Positions 1-8,502 of a stretch of DNA of 39,025 bases are shown here, one piece after another; the stretch's first letter is position 1; every line of letters starts with the position of its first letter. The notes under the pieces are model-generated. The model ran no database searches and was not told the origin of the DNA. It saw only the letters and a program-made list of their open reading frames with translations. Location of the stretch: NCBI GenBank assembly GCA_011523545.1, contig WTGN01000039.1:1-39025 (forward strand), given 5' to 3'. The translations under genes were made by a program, and so were the position numbers. The DNA is from Chloroflexota bacterium (GTDB lineage: Bacteria > Chloroflexota > Anaerolineae > Aggregatilineales > Phototrophicaceae).

Positions 1-55
1 CTGCTGGTTGCCGCCGGAGAGCTTGTTGGTAATCTGGTCGGGCCCGGTGGCGCGG
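1..55. repeat. 55-bp exact copy of part of the sugar ABC ATPase gene (481-535)
   Basis: Bases 1-55 are identical to 481-535 and diverge at base 56 (g versus a). The internal copy encodes the second-domain ABC signature (LSGGNQQ) of the ATPase gene. On the minus strand this outer copy reads the same 18 or so residues and then leaves the window. It is either the edge of a partial gene duplication or, more likely, an assembly join: 55 is a common maximum k-mer of de Bruijn assemblers. Bases 56-158 contain no gene I can support. Confidence 0.9.
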
Positions 56-158
56 GGAAGGGGAGCTAAAGCCCGCGATCACTTGATTCATCGAGTTTCT
101 TGCCCACGCGGCTGCGGCGGGCGGCGTGGCCAGCTGCAGCATAGTTTGGACCTTCGGC

Positions 159-184
159 GGGCGGCTCACAGAGGCGCCCCTACA
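159..184 (-). repeat. short palindromic repeat (family A) that forms the ATPase gene end
   Basis: On the minus strand this reads TGTAGGGGCG, then a 9-base arm, a TGT loop and a near-complementary arm ending in CCGCCC. It is a close relative of the copy at 37737-37762. The stop codon of the sugar ABC ATPase (166-168) and the codons for its last residues (SVGAPL) lie inside it, so insertion of the repeat, or its co-option, appears to have set the C-terminus. Confidence 0.75.
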
Positions 185-1701
185 GAATTCGCGGTGGCCG
201 ATGCGCTCATCATGGCATGGGCGATGATTTCCTGCGTCGCTTCCTCGCGGCTGAATTCACCGACCAGGCGCCCTTCACGCATCACCAGGATGCGGTCGCT
301 CATGGCCAGAATCTCGGGCAGCTCGCTGGAAATCATCAGGATCGCCAGGCCATCCTCGGCCGCCAGCCGGCTCATGAGGCGGTGAATCTCCGCCTTGGCG
401 CCGACATCAATGCCGCGCGTCGGCTCGTCCATGATGAGCAGCTTGGGATTGCTGGCCAGCCATTTGCTGACGACAACTTTCTGCTGGTTGCCGCCGGAGA
501 GCTTGTTGGTAATCTGGTCGGGCCCGGTGGCGCGGATGCTCAGCTGCTGGATCGCGCGGTTGGCCAGCGCCCGCTCTTTGCTGCGGCTGACAAAACTATT
601 GCGGGAGACGGATTCCAGCACGGCCATGGAGGTGTTCTCGCGGATGGTCATCTCGCGGATCAAGCCTTGATGGCCGCGGTCTTCGGGCACGTAGCCGATG
701 CCGTAATCGACCGCTTCTGAGGGCCGCGTGATCTTGACTGGCTCTCCGTTGAGCCGAATTTCCCCCGCTTCCGCCGGCAGCACGCCGAAGATCACCTGGG
801 CCGTCTCGCTGCGGCCGGAGCCGACCAGGCCGGCCAGCCCGACGATCTCGCCGGCGCGCACGGTAAAAGAGACATCGCGCGTCAGCGGCGGGCGGTTGAG
901 GTTGCGCACGTCCAGCACAACCTCGCCGATTTTCGCCGCTTGCTTGGGGAAGAGATTCTCGATCCGGCGCCCGACCATCATGCTGATCAATTCGGCTTCG
1001 CTGGTATCGGCGACATTGTGCGTGCCGATGTACTCGCCATCGCGCAGGACGGTGACGCGGTCCGCCAGTTCGAAAACTTCGTTGAGGCGGTGACTGATGT
1101 AAATGATGCTGACGCCGCGCTCGCGCAGCAGGCGCACGATGCTGAACAGCTGCTCGACATCGCTCTCGGTCAGGGCCGCTGTCGGCTCGTCCATGATCAG
1201 GATCTGCGCATTGAGAGACAGGGCTTTGGCGATCTCCACCCGCTGCCGATTGCCGACATTGAGCGCGCCGACTTTGGCGCCGACATCGAGATTGTGGATG
1301 TTGAGGTCGGCCAGCAGCGCTTCCGCCCCGGCTTCCATCTGTTCCCAATCGATCGTCTCGAAGCCGAACCGTTTTTTGCTTGGCGCATGACCCATGAAGA
1401 TATTCTCGGCGACCGAGAGCTCCGGGTAGAGGCCGAGCTCCTGATAGATAGTGGCGACGCCGGCGCTGTGTGATTCGCGCGGGTCGCTGAATTTGACGGG
1501 CGCGCCATCAAGCCGGATCTCGCCGCTGTCCGGTTGATAGACGCCGGAGACGATCTTGATCAGGGTGGATTTGCCGGCGCCATTCTCGCCGATCAAGGCA
1601 TGGACTTCGCCCCGGCGGACGTCAAACTGAGCCTCCTTCAGCGCGCGCACGCCGGGGAAAACCTTGTCGATTCCGCTAAGTTCCAGCAGGGTTTCGCTCA
1701 T
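166..1701 (-). CDS. Sugar ABC transporter ATP-binding protein (RbsA/MglA type)
   Basis: Cytoplasmic ATPase that powers a carbohydrate importer of the CUT2 (ribose/galactose/xylose) class. It is 511 aa with two fused nucleotide-binding domains, the usual length for the family. Domain 1 has Walker A GENGAGKS (38-45), a degenerate signature LNVGNRQ (147-153) and Walker B LIMDEPTAAL (168-177). Domain 2 has the atypical Walker A GLVGSGRSE (291-299) normal for this family, signature LSGGNQQK (401-408) and Walker B LLIMDEPTRGID (421-432). The start is the ATG at 1701; no strong ribosome-binding site is seen. No permease or binding protein is adjacent inside the window; they may lie to the left of base 1. 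Rhamnulokinase upstream on the same strand suggests a rhamnose- or other deoxysugar-type substrate (inference). The last residues are encoded by a palindromic repeat. Confidence 0.95.
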   Translation of the reverse strand: MSETLLELSGIDKVFPGVRALKEAQFDVRRGEVHALIGENGAGKSTLIKIVSGVYQPDSGEIRLDGAPVKFSDPRESHSAGVATIYQELGLYPELSVAENIFMGHAPSKKRFGFETIDWEQMEAGAEALLADLNIHNLDVGAKVGALNVGNRQRVEIAKALSLNAQILIMDEPTAALTESDVEQLFSIVRLLRERGVSIIYISHRLNEVFELADRVTVLRDGEYIGTHNVADTSEAELISMMVGRRIENLFPKQAAKIGEVVLDVRNLNRPPLTRDVSFTVRAGEIVGLAGLVGSGRSETAQVIFGVLPAEAGEIRLNGEPVKITRPSEAVDYGIGYVPEDRGHQGLIREMTIRENTSMAVLESVSRNSFVSRSKERALANRAIQQLSIRATGPDQITNKLSGGNQQKVVVSKWLASNPKLLIMDEPTRGIDVGAKAEIHRLMSRLAAEDGLAILMISSELPEILAMSDRILVMREGRLVGEFSREEATQEIIAHAMMSASATANSVGAPL

Positions 1702-1755
1702 GTGGCTGTCCGGTACATTATATGGGATTTCGCCACGTTCAAGGCATTAATTTTC

Positions 1756-1922
1756 TTACCACCGAGGACACCGAGAGAAAAGAGAGCACAGAGAAAATCT
1801 GCATAGAATAGAAAGGTGGCAGCGACCTTATAGGCCTGCGGACGGCGACTGAAGTTAAGAAAAGCGCGAAGAATTCCAATATCTCTTTGTCCTCAATTTA
1901 ACTCGGTGTACTCGGTGGTTAA
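1756..1922. repeat. MITE-like element with ~18-bp inverted ends (family B)
   Basis: The left arm 1758-1775 (ACCACCGAG...ACACCGAG) and right arm 1902-1919 are inverted repeats matching at 17 of 18 positions, about 125 bases apart. The left arm continues into AGAGAGCACAGAG, a motif seen again at 3645-3833 and 30568-30597. The element fills most of the 1702-2000 gap between the ATPase and rhamnulokinase genes. No coding sequence is seen in it. Confidence 0.6.
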
Positions 1923-2000
1923 ATGCCAGCGCGTTTATTCGTTATCCCAAGCGTCACCATTTTGATGCCTTTGCCATAGAATTTCGCCAAATCAATTGAC

Positions 2001-3431
2001 CTACTCCAACAGAGCGAGGAAGCGCCCGTAATGCGCGTCCCATTCGGCGCTGTCCCGCGGCTCGAAATGAAGCAGATCGCCCGCGCCACTGAGCATCGCG
2101 CGCGCTTCAGAGACGCCGCCCAACTCGCCGAGGGCGATCAGCTGGGCGATGGCGTTGCCGGTCGCGGTGGCTTCGACCGGGCCGGCGATCACCGGGCGAC
2201 CGGTGGCGTCAGCTGTCATCTGGTTGAGCAGGGCGTTTTGCGCGCCGCCGCCGATGATATGCAGCTTGTCAACCGCTTGGCCGGAAACGTCGATCAACTG
2301 CTCCAGCACGTAGCGATACTTGTAAGCCAGGCTGACGTAAACGGTCGCGATGATGTCAGCGTCGCGATCCGGACTTGGCTGGCCCGTTCGCCGGCAGTAA
2401 TCAATGACGCGCGCCGGCATGTCACTGGGCGGCAGGAAGGACGGGTCGTCCGGCTCGATGAAAGCTTGAAAGGGCGCGGCCGCTTGCGCCATCGCCGTCA
2501 ATTGCGCGTAGCTGTAATCTTTGCCCGCCGCTTGCCAGGTCGCCCGGCACTGATCGACCAGCCACAAACCCATGATGTTTTTCAGCAAGCGCCAGTTGCC
2601 GCCGTAACCGCCTTCGTTGGTGAGGTTGGCTTCGTAGGCGGCATCGCTGATGATCGGCGCCGCCAACTCCAGGCCGAGCAGGCTCCAGGTGCCGCTGCTG
2701 AGATAGGCGCTGTTCGCTTCCGTGCTGGGTACAGCGACGACGGCGCTGCCGGTGTCGTGGCAGGCGGGCAGGATCACATCGATGCCCTGGTAGCGGCCGA
2801 TGGTGGCGCCCGGCTCGACGATCGGCGTCAAGAGCGCTGTCGGAATGCCGACCGCCGCCATAATCTCGCGGTCCCAATCGCCTAGCGCCGGGTTGTACAG
2901 CTGCATCGTCGTCGCTTCGGTGAACTCGCAAGTTTTTGAGCCCGTCAGCCAATAATTGAAGAGGTCGGCGATGGTCAACATGGAGGCGGCATGATCGAGC
3001 AGCGGGCTGCCGTCGCGGATGCCGGCCGCCAGTTGATAAAGCGCATTGAGCGGCATGAACTGGATGCCGGTGCGGGCGAAGACTTCGCGGCGGGGCATGC
3101 GCTCGAAGACCCATTCCATCGCGCCGTCCGTCCTTGGGTCGCGGTAATGGTAGGGGTTGGCCAGCAACTCGCCGGCGCTATCGAGCAAAGCGTAATCGAC
3201 GCCCCAGCAATCCAGGCCGATGGAAGCCGCCTCGCTGGCAGCACTGATGCCGATTGTGATCTCATGCCAGAGCCGCAAAACATCCCAATGCAGAGCCGTC
3301 GGCGTCTGCACCGGGATATTGGGAAAGCGGTGGATCTCGCTTAGCTGAAGCCGTTCGCCATCAAAGGCGGCATCCATTACGCGGCCCGATGTCGCGCCAA
3401 GGTCAATGGCGATCACATGCCTGGCGCTCAT
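2001..3431 (-). CDS. rhaB: Rhamnulokinase (FGGY carbohydrate kinase)
   Basis: Phosphorylates L-rhamnulose with ATP to L-rhamnulose 1-phosphate in the cytoplasm; related FGGY kinases act on fuculose. It has 476 aa from the ATG at 3431, chosen because GGCGG lies 8 bases upstream; a GTG three codons earlier is an alternative. Visible family features are the N-terminal phosphate loop DLGATSGRV (10-18), GLDCWGVDYALLD, the catalytic-Asp segment ACHDTGSAVVAVP, SSGTWSLLG, and the C-terminal ATP site IIGGGAQNALLNQ followed by ATGNAIAQ. The DLGATSGR form and the CHDTGSAV motif fit RhaB better than xylulokinase or glycerol kinase. No rhamnose isomerase or aldolase is next to it; a mutarotase (4734) and a HAD phosphatase (3901) are on the same strand. 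Confidence 0.9.
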   Translation of the reverse strand: MSARHVIAIDLGATSGRVMDAAFDGERLQLSEIHRFPNIPVQTPTALHWDVLRLWHEITIGISAASEAASIGLDCWGVDYALLDSAGELLANPYHYRDPRTDGAMEWVFERMPRREVFARTGIQFMPLNALYQLAAGIRDGSPLLDHAASMLTIADLFNYWLTGSKTCEFTEATTMQLYNPALGDWDREIMAAVGIPTALLTPIVEPGATIGRYQGIDVILPACHDTGSAVVAVPSTEANSAYLSSGTWSLLGLELAAPIISDAAYEANLTNEGGYGGNWRLLKNIMGLWLVDQCRATWQAAGKDYSYAQLTAMAQAAAPFQAFIEPDDPSFLPPSDMPARVIDYCRRTGQPSPDRDADIIATVYVSLAYKYRYVLEQLIDVSGQAVDKLHIIGGGAQNALLNQMTADATGRPVIAGPVEATATGNAIAQLIALGELGGVSEARAMLSGAGDLLHFEPRDSAEWDAHYGRFLALLE

Positions 3432-3900
3432 GCGCTGCACCGCCTTCGATTCGCTCGCCGAAGGGCGGCCCGCATGGAAAACAGGCTCAGGCTACTACAT
3501 CGAGGTTCAAACATCATGCCTGCTGGAATGCTTGCTCTAAGCCATTTATGGTCAGAAAAGAACATCCGCAATTATAGACGGCTTGGCGCCTTTTGTCACA
3601 TAGAATGCGGACGCTGCCAGGACGATGTACTCCAATTTTTCTGAACTACAGAGTGCGCAGAGGACACAGAGGTGAAATTCCTTCGACAATCTGCTTCCAA
3701 ATCTGCCGTTCATACAGCATATCTACGCTCTAGTTTGTCGAAAAGGTTGCTTGCAGTCCAAAGGATTATGGCACCGAGGCTTGAGCGATTCTGTCAAACG
3801 CTTTTTCTCTGTGCTCTCTGTGTCCTCTGTAGTAGATTTTCAATTTGATCTAGCTTCATAGATGTAGATGTTCATTTTGATGCGATTGTCCGGCGGAGAT
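3432..3900. other. Intergenic region of ~470 bp with no gene
   Basis: No open frame with a plausible ribosome-binding site and family features is seen on either strand. The region is less G+C-rich than its flanks and is occupied largely by the inverted-repeat element at 3645-3833. Confidence 0.6.
3645..3833. repeat. MITE-like element with ~27-bp inverted ends (family B)
   Basis: The left arm 3645-3671 (ACTACAGAG...GGACACAGAG) is matched by an inverted right arm 3807-3833 (CTCTGTG...CCTCTGTAGT) with a few differences. The interior of about 135 bases does not code. The arms share the ACAGAG/CTCTGTG wording of the element at 1756-1922 and of the single arm at 30568-30597. Confidence 0.6.
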
Positions 3901-4572
3901 CTATGCGTTCCGCTGGCGCTCGATTTGTCGAATCAGCTCCAGGTTGAATTGTTCCAGGCTGCTGATGTGGGCGTCGGCCAGCTTGAGCGCCTCCTCGGGC
4001 AAGGGAAAATCGGGGCTGGGCGCCGCCACCGCCGCCATGCCGGCCGCTTTGAGCGAACGCAAACCGTTGGCCGAATCTTCGATGCCGAGGCTGACCGCGG
4101 GCGAGACCGCCAACTGCTTCAGCGCTTCGAAGTAGATATCGGGCGCTGGTTTGCCGCGCGGCACCTCATCGCCGTATATCATCACCTCGAAAATCTGATC
4201 GAGCCCGGTGATGCGCAGGACGGCTTTGATGATCTCGGTGGGCGAGCCGGAAGCCAGCCCGACGCGAAAATGCTCGTTCATAAGCGCGACCGATTCCAGC
4301 GCGCCCGGGCGGGTCGGCATGCGCGTTTCGTACAGGGCGATCACGCGCGCTTTCATCTCGGCGATGATCGCGTCAGTGGATTCATCCAGCGCCAGCTTGT
4401 CTTGCATGACACGGGCCCAGCCGACGGTGCTGCGGCCCATCGCCAGCCGTTGAAACTCATCAGTCCAGGCTTTGCCGCGGTCCCCGGCGAATTCGACGCG
4501 GGCTTTGTCCCAATACACTTCGCTATCGACCAGGACGCCGTCCATGTCGAATATGACCGCTTCAATGGGCAT
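3901..4572 (-). CDS. HAD-superfamily hydrolase, beta-phosphoglucomutase-like
   Basis: Soluble HAD subfamily I phosphatase or phosphomutase of 223 aa. It has motif I DMDGVLVDSE (about residues 9-18), an alpha-helical cap, motif II SGSPTEI, motif III lysine in RGKPAPDIY and motif IV GIEDSANGLRSLKAAGM. The DxDGxLxDSE form is typical of beta-phosphoglucomutase and sugar-phosphate phosphatases such as YcjU or YniC. The start is the ATG at 4572, preceded by GGAG; an in-frame GTG at 4587 overlaps that ribosome-binding site and is unlikely. It lies between mutarotase and rhamnulokinase genes, so a sugar-phosphate substrate is likely, but sequence alone cannot name it. Confidence 0.9.
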   Translation of the reverse strand: MPIEAVIFDMDGVLVDSEVYWDKARVEFAGDRGKAWTDEFQRLAMGRSTVGWARVMQDKLALDESTDAIIAEMKARVIALYETRMPTRPGALESVALMNEHFRVGLASGSPTEIIKAVLRITGLDQIFEVMIYGDEVPRGKPAPDIYFEALKQLAVSPAVSLGIEDSANGLRSLKAAGMAAVAAPSPDFPLPEEALKLADAHISSLEQFNLELIRQIERQRNA

Positions 4573-4597
4573 GGTGGTTTTCTCCACGTGGTTCGAC

Positions 4598-4623
4598 GGG
4601 CGACCTAATAGGTTGCCCCTACA
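4598..4623 (-). repeat. short palindromic repeat (family A)
   Basis: GGGCGACCT-AAT-AGGTTGCCC hairpin followed by CTACA. It is the first of two copies between the HAD and mutarotase genes. Confidence 0.75.
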
Positions 4624-4648
4624 ACGTTCTTCTTCTGAATGTTTGTAC

Positions 4649-4673
4649 GGGCGAGCCGCCGGCTCGCCCCTAC
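4649..4673 (-). repeat. short palindromic repeat (family A)
   Basis: GGGCGAGCC-GCC-GGCTCGCCC is a perfect 9-bp stem with a 3-base loop, followed by CTAC. It is the second copy of the pair, 25 bases after the first and in the same orientation. Confidence 0.8.
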
Positions 4674-4733
4674 GAAATCACGATTTGGGCGGACGACGCG
4701 CGGGCACGCCCCAACAAGTCTCTGATTCTGAGG

Positions 4734-5171
4734 TTAGAGGGCTTGCTCGGCCGGCGGATCGACCACGCCGATCGTGAGCAGGATATTGGCGTAGATGCGC
4801 TGCTCGCCGGTGGCGATGACCAGGCAGCAGTCCTCTCTCTTGGCTTCGTCATAAAAGGCGAAGCGCTCCAGCGGGGTCAACTCGAGGTCATCCGGCAGCA
4901 GCCGGCGGAATTCGGCGTAGATGCTCGGTTCAGCGCCGTCGTGGCGCGCCATCACCTGGGCCGCTTCAACCGGCGTCACGCTCAAGACCGCTTCGAGCAC
5001 ATCGGTGACCGTGACGTTGCCGGGCGCCAGATTGAGATAGACGCGCTCGGCCATGGGGTTGGCGCCGGTTTCGAAGGGATAATTGCCATCCGGGATCAGG
5101 ATGGTGCTGCCGTGGCCGGCCGAGCCCAGGGCGCTCAAGATCTGCGGGTGGATAAGTTTCGCGTCGATCAT
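4734..5171 (-). CDS. RbsD/FucU family sugar mutarotase (probable L-fucose mutarotase)
   Basis: Interconverts alpha and beta anomers of a free sugar (L-fucose for FucU, pyranose/furanose ribose for RbsD). It has 145 aa, the usual length. The catalytic-type histidine H20 sits in GSAGHGSTILIPDGNYP, and the C-terminus has the substrate-binding run ATGEQRIYANILLTIGV, which resembles FucU (YxN) rather than RbsD. The ATG at 5171 is preceded only by a weak purine run (AGAAAG). Its position beside a rhamnulokinase and HAD hydrolase supports deoxysugar catabolism. RbsD cannot be ruled out, particularly with an RbsA-like ATPase nearby. Confidence 0.9.
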   Translation of the reverse strand: MIDAKLIHPQILSALGSAGHGSTILIPDGNYPFETGANPMAERVYLNLAPGNVTVTDVLEAVLSVTPVEAAQVMARHDGAEPSIYAEFRRLLPDDLELTPLERFAFYDEAKREDCCLVIATGEQRIYANILLTIGVVDPPAEQAL

Positions 5172-5215
5172 GTTTTTGTCTTTCTAAATCGTTGACTGGT
5201 GTGGTTTCAGGAAAG

Positions 5216-5284
5216 CCAACCCCACCCCCCGGCCCGCTCCCGCCATCTCTATGGCGGGCATCCGACGAGTCAGGGAGGGGGAGC
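5216..5284. repeat. C-rich/G-rich palindromic repeat (family C) with nested hairpin
   Basis: It begins CCAACCCCACCCCCC and ends CAGGGAGGGGGAG, with a nested perfect hairpin CCCGCCAT-CTCT-ATGGCGGG at 5239-5258. Related sequences lie at 33488-33531 and 38971-39012. Confidence 0.65.
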
Positions 5285-5345
5285 AAGCGCAGGCGATATA
5301 GAGCATTGCACCCTGTATCTCAACACGAGAGAGGCTCCGGACCAA

Positions 5346-5386
5346 ACCTTCCCCCCATTGCTATGGGGGGACCGAGGGGGGTTGAG
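5346..5386. repeat. Palindromic repeat with CCCCCCAT/ATGGGGGG stem (family C)
   Basis: Perfect 8-bp stem at 5351-5370 (loop TGCT) flanked by AACCTT on the left and ACCGAGGGGGGTT on the right. It has the same design as the nested hairpin at 5239-5258. It sits just after the MOSC gene on that gene's strand and could act as a transcript end, although no T-tract is present. Confidence 0.6.
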
Positions 5387-5409
5387 ACGCACAGTGGCGG
5401 GCGACCCGC

Positions 5410-5940
5410 CTACAGTTTGCGGATGCGGTCGCCCACTTTGACCTCGCCGTCCTGGACGACGAAGGCGTAGACACCGCGGCGGCGTTGACGCTCGCCCGTT
5501 TCGGTGGCGGTCCATTTGCGCGCATGCCCGCCATAGCGGCGCGCGAATTTGGTGCAGCCGGTGTGGGGCCGCTTCGATATCTCCATAACCACGCCGCCAA
5601 GCTGGAGGCGCGCGCCGGGCGGGAGGTTGTGTTGCGAGATGTCGAGATCGACAAAGAGCTGATCACCCGCTTCCGCCCAACGGGACTTGTCGCCGGCGAG
5701 CAGTTGAATCACGCGGCTGTTCATCAGCGTAATCTGCGCTTCAATGTCGTCGCCATGCCGCCGCAGCCAGTCATCGCCCAGCAGACCGGCCTCAGCGGTG
5801 AAGGTCGCGCGATCAAGCAGCTCGCGCTGGTCGGGCGCGGGACGGCGCGCGATCAAGGCCACCGAGCCATTGTCTTGCGGCGAGGGCTCAATCTGCGCCC
5901 AGCGCGCCTCCAGATCTTCGATTGTCGCTTTGGCTTCCAT
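5410..5940 (-). CDS. MOSC domain-containing protein
   Basis: 176 aa, essentially one MOSC (molybdenum cofactor sulfurase C-terminal) domain. The conserved cysteine is C129 in HTGCTKFARRYG, preceded by the beta strands typical of YiiM-like proteins (AEAGLLGDDW, QLFVDLDISQHNLPPGARL). Stand-alone MOSC proteins are thought to transfer sulfur or handle molybdopterin-type cofactors; the exact substrate is unknown. The ATG at 5940 has GGGAGC 4-9 bases upstream. The last codons and stop overlap a GTAGGCGGGTCGCCCGCC palindrome, similar to what is seen at the end of the ATPase gene at 166. Confidence 0.88.
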   Translation of the reverse strand: MEAKATIEDLEARWAQIEPSPQDNGSVALIARRPAPDQRELLDRATFTAEAGLLGDDWLRRHGDDIEAQITLMNSRVIQLLAGDKSRWAEAGDQLFVDLDISQHNLPPGARLQLGGVVMEISKRPHTGCTKFARRYGGHARKWTATETGERQRRRGVYAFVVQDGEVKVGDRIRKL

Positions 5941-6172
5941 CGTATGCTCCCGGCTTCTGTTCGTCTTGACTGCGGGTACTATAGTTCAAATCGCGGGAAA
6001 TGTCTTGATGTTTCTCGCGCGCGGGCTGTGGTGAAAACAGCTTCGATTTATGTCATGGCGCAATTCGCAACCGGTACACAGTTACGCTGGCCGGCAAGTG
6101 TGGCACAAGCGCCGCGAACTTGTTACTATACTTGTCCGCGATCACAGCAGACGACGAGGAGCAGGCAAGCGA

Positions 6173-7171
<999 letters not shown>

Positions 7172-7303
7172 GCGCACGGACGCGCATGGACGGGCGACGC
7201 GCCGCTGGCCAAGACGGGGCGCATGCGCCAGAATTTGAAATCTGTCTTGGGAGTTTATATCATTGAGATACCAGTTAACTCAACGTGCGGATAGGAGCGC
7301 GCC

Positions 7304-8449
7304 ATGTATAACTTGTTGAAGCGACTCAGTTTAGTAATTGCGCTGTGCCTCTTGGTTGCCGTAAGCCTGCCGGCGCAGGCCAATGATGATATCAAGGTCA
7401 AAGGCCCCTGCGACTTGTACGATGCGATTGAAGCCGCCAACAAGGATTCGAGGCATAGCGGCTGTGATTCCGGCATCGGCCCACATGATACGATCATCGT
7501 GCCCGAAGATATACGGCTGTCGCGCAATCTGCCTGACATCGACAGCAATATCACCATTGAAGGTTATGGCAGCAAAATTACGTTCAAGAAGCGGAACGAA
7601 CCCGCCTTTGAGGTGGACGGCGCGACGCTCACGCTCAAGAATCTGCGGATCAGATTCCAGCGCAAGAATGACGAGGATGTTCTGCGGGTCATCAATGGCC
7701 GGTTGATTTTGATCAACACGCTATTCCAGAATTGTTCGGGCGTCATCAGCGTGACAAACAGCACGCTTGAGATGCATGGCGAGAACAACATCTGCGGCCA
7801 CACGAACGCAGAAATCAGCGCATGGTTCACCCCGCCGCCGCCACCGCGCCCGCCCGAGACCTGCGCGATGCTTGCCGGCGCAACGGTCAGCGCTTTCTAC
7901 GGCCTGGGTAGCGGCATTCAATGCCAGCATGTGTCGGCAAACGGCATTGGGAATCATTATGTGCTCAGCCGGGGCTTCATTGACGCCGTTGATTTGTGGG
8001 GCTATGTCGAGCAGGGCGTCGAGGTCTGCTTCCCCCGGATTGGCGCCACGCTCTTTCTGGATTCGAAGACGCGCAGTCCCAGCGCGCTGCATTCTTACAG
8101 TACCGGTCATAACACCTGCGCCTCGGCGAACCGGCCGGGCGTGGTTGTTCTGGTTTATGGCCAGCCGACGAGCACCCAGACTAAACCTGTGGTCACTCAG
8201 CCGGTGACGACATCGCCTGCCAGCCAGCCGGTCGTCCAGCAGCCGGCTGTTGATGGCTGCCCGGCCCGAACGACAGGCCATATCAATTTCCGCATGGAGC
8301 CGTCGTTGGATGCCGAGAAGATCGGGGTCGTGCTGCGTGGCTCGACTGTCGGCGTTGTCAGGCGCACGGCCTACTGGTATTTCGTGAACTATAAGGGGCG
8401 CCGCGGCTGGATCGGCGGCAAGTACGTTGACAACATTGGCAATTGCTAA
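7304..8449 (+). CDS. Secreted protein with CSLREA-like N-terminus and C-terminal bacterial SH3 domain
   Basis: 381 aa. A Sec signal peptide (about 1-26, ending LPAQA) is followed by a degenerate CSLREA-type start (CDLYDAIEAAN, then CDSGIGPHDTIIVPED). After that come short beta-strand repeats suggestive of a right-handed beta-helix (SNITIEGYG, LTLKNLRI, LILINTLFQN). A cysteine-containing middle domain follows, then a Pro/Thr/Gln-rich linker (about 285-315), and an SH3b-like domain at the C-terminus (NFRMEPSLDAEKIGVV...RRGWIGGKYV). AGGAG lies 8 bases before the ATG. SH3b domains usually bind cell-wall material, so an envelope role is likely. The domain order is typical of large Chloroflexota surface proteins but in miniature. 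Confidence 0.8.
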   Translation: MYNLLKRLSLVIALCLLVAVSLPAQANDDIKVKGPCDLYDAIEAANKDSRHSGCDSGIGPHDTIIVPEDIRLSRNLPDIDSNITIEGYGSKITFKKRNEPAFEVDGATLTLKNLRIRFQRKNDEDVLRVINGRLILINTLFQNCSGVISVTNSTLEMHGENNICGHTNAEISAWFTPPPPPRPPETCAMLAGATVSAFYGLGSGIQCQHVSANGIGNHYVLSRGFIDAVDLWGYVEQGVEVCFPRIGATLFLDSKTRSPSALHSYSTGHNTCASANRPGVVVLVYGQPTSTQTKPVVTQPVTTSPASQPVVQQPAVDGCPARTTGHINFRMEPSLDAEKIGVVLRGSTVGVVRRTAYWYFVNYKGRRGWIGGKYVDNIGNC

Positions 8450-8502
8450 GCGGCGGCATAAGGCAGGTTCCGCGGCGTGACGCGGCAGTAGATCGCGCGC
8501 GC

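Noticed and set aside
8..385. Plus-strand open frame at the left edge
   Set aside because: It runs through the duplicated 55-base segment and antisense to the ATPase gene, without a ribosome-binding site or recognisable motif.
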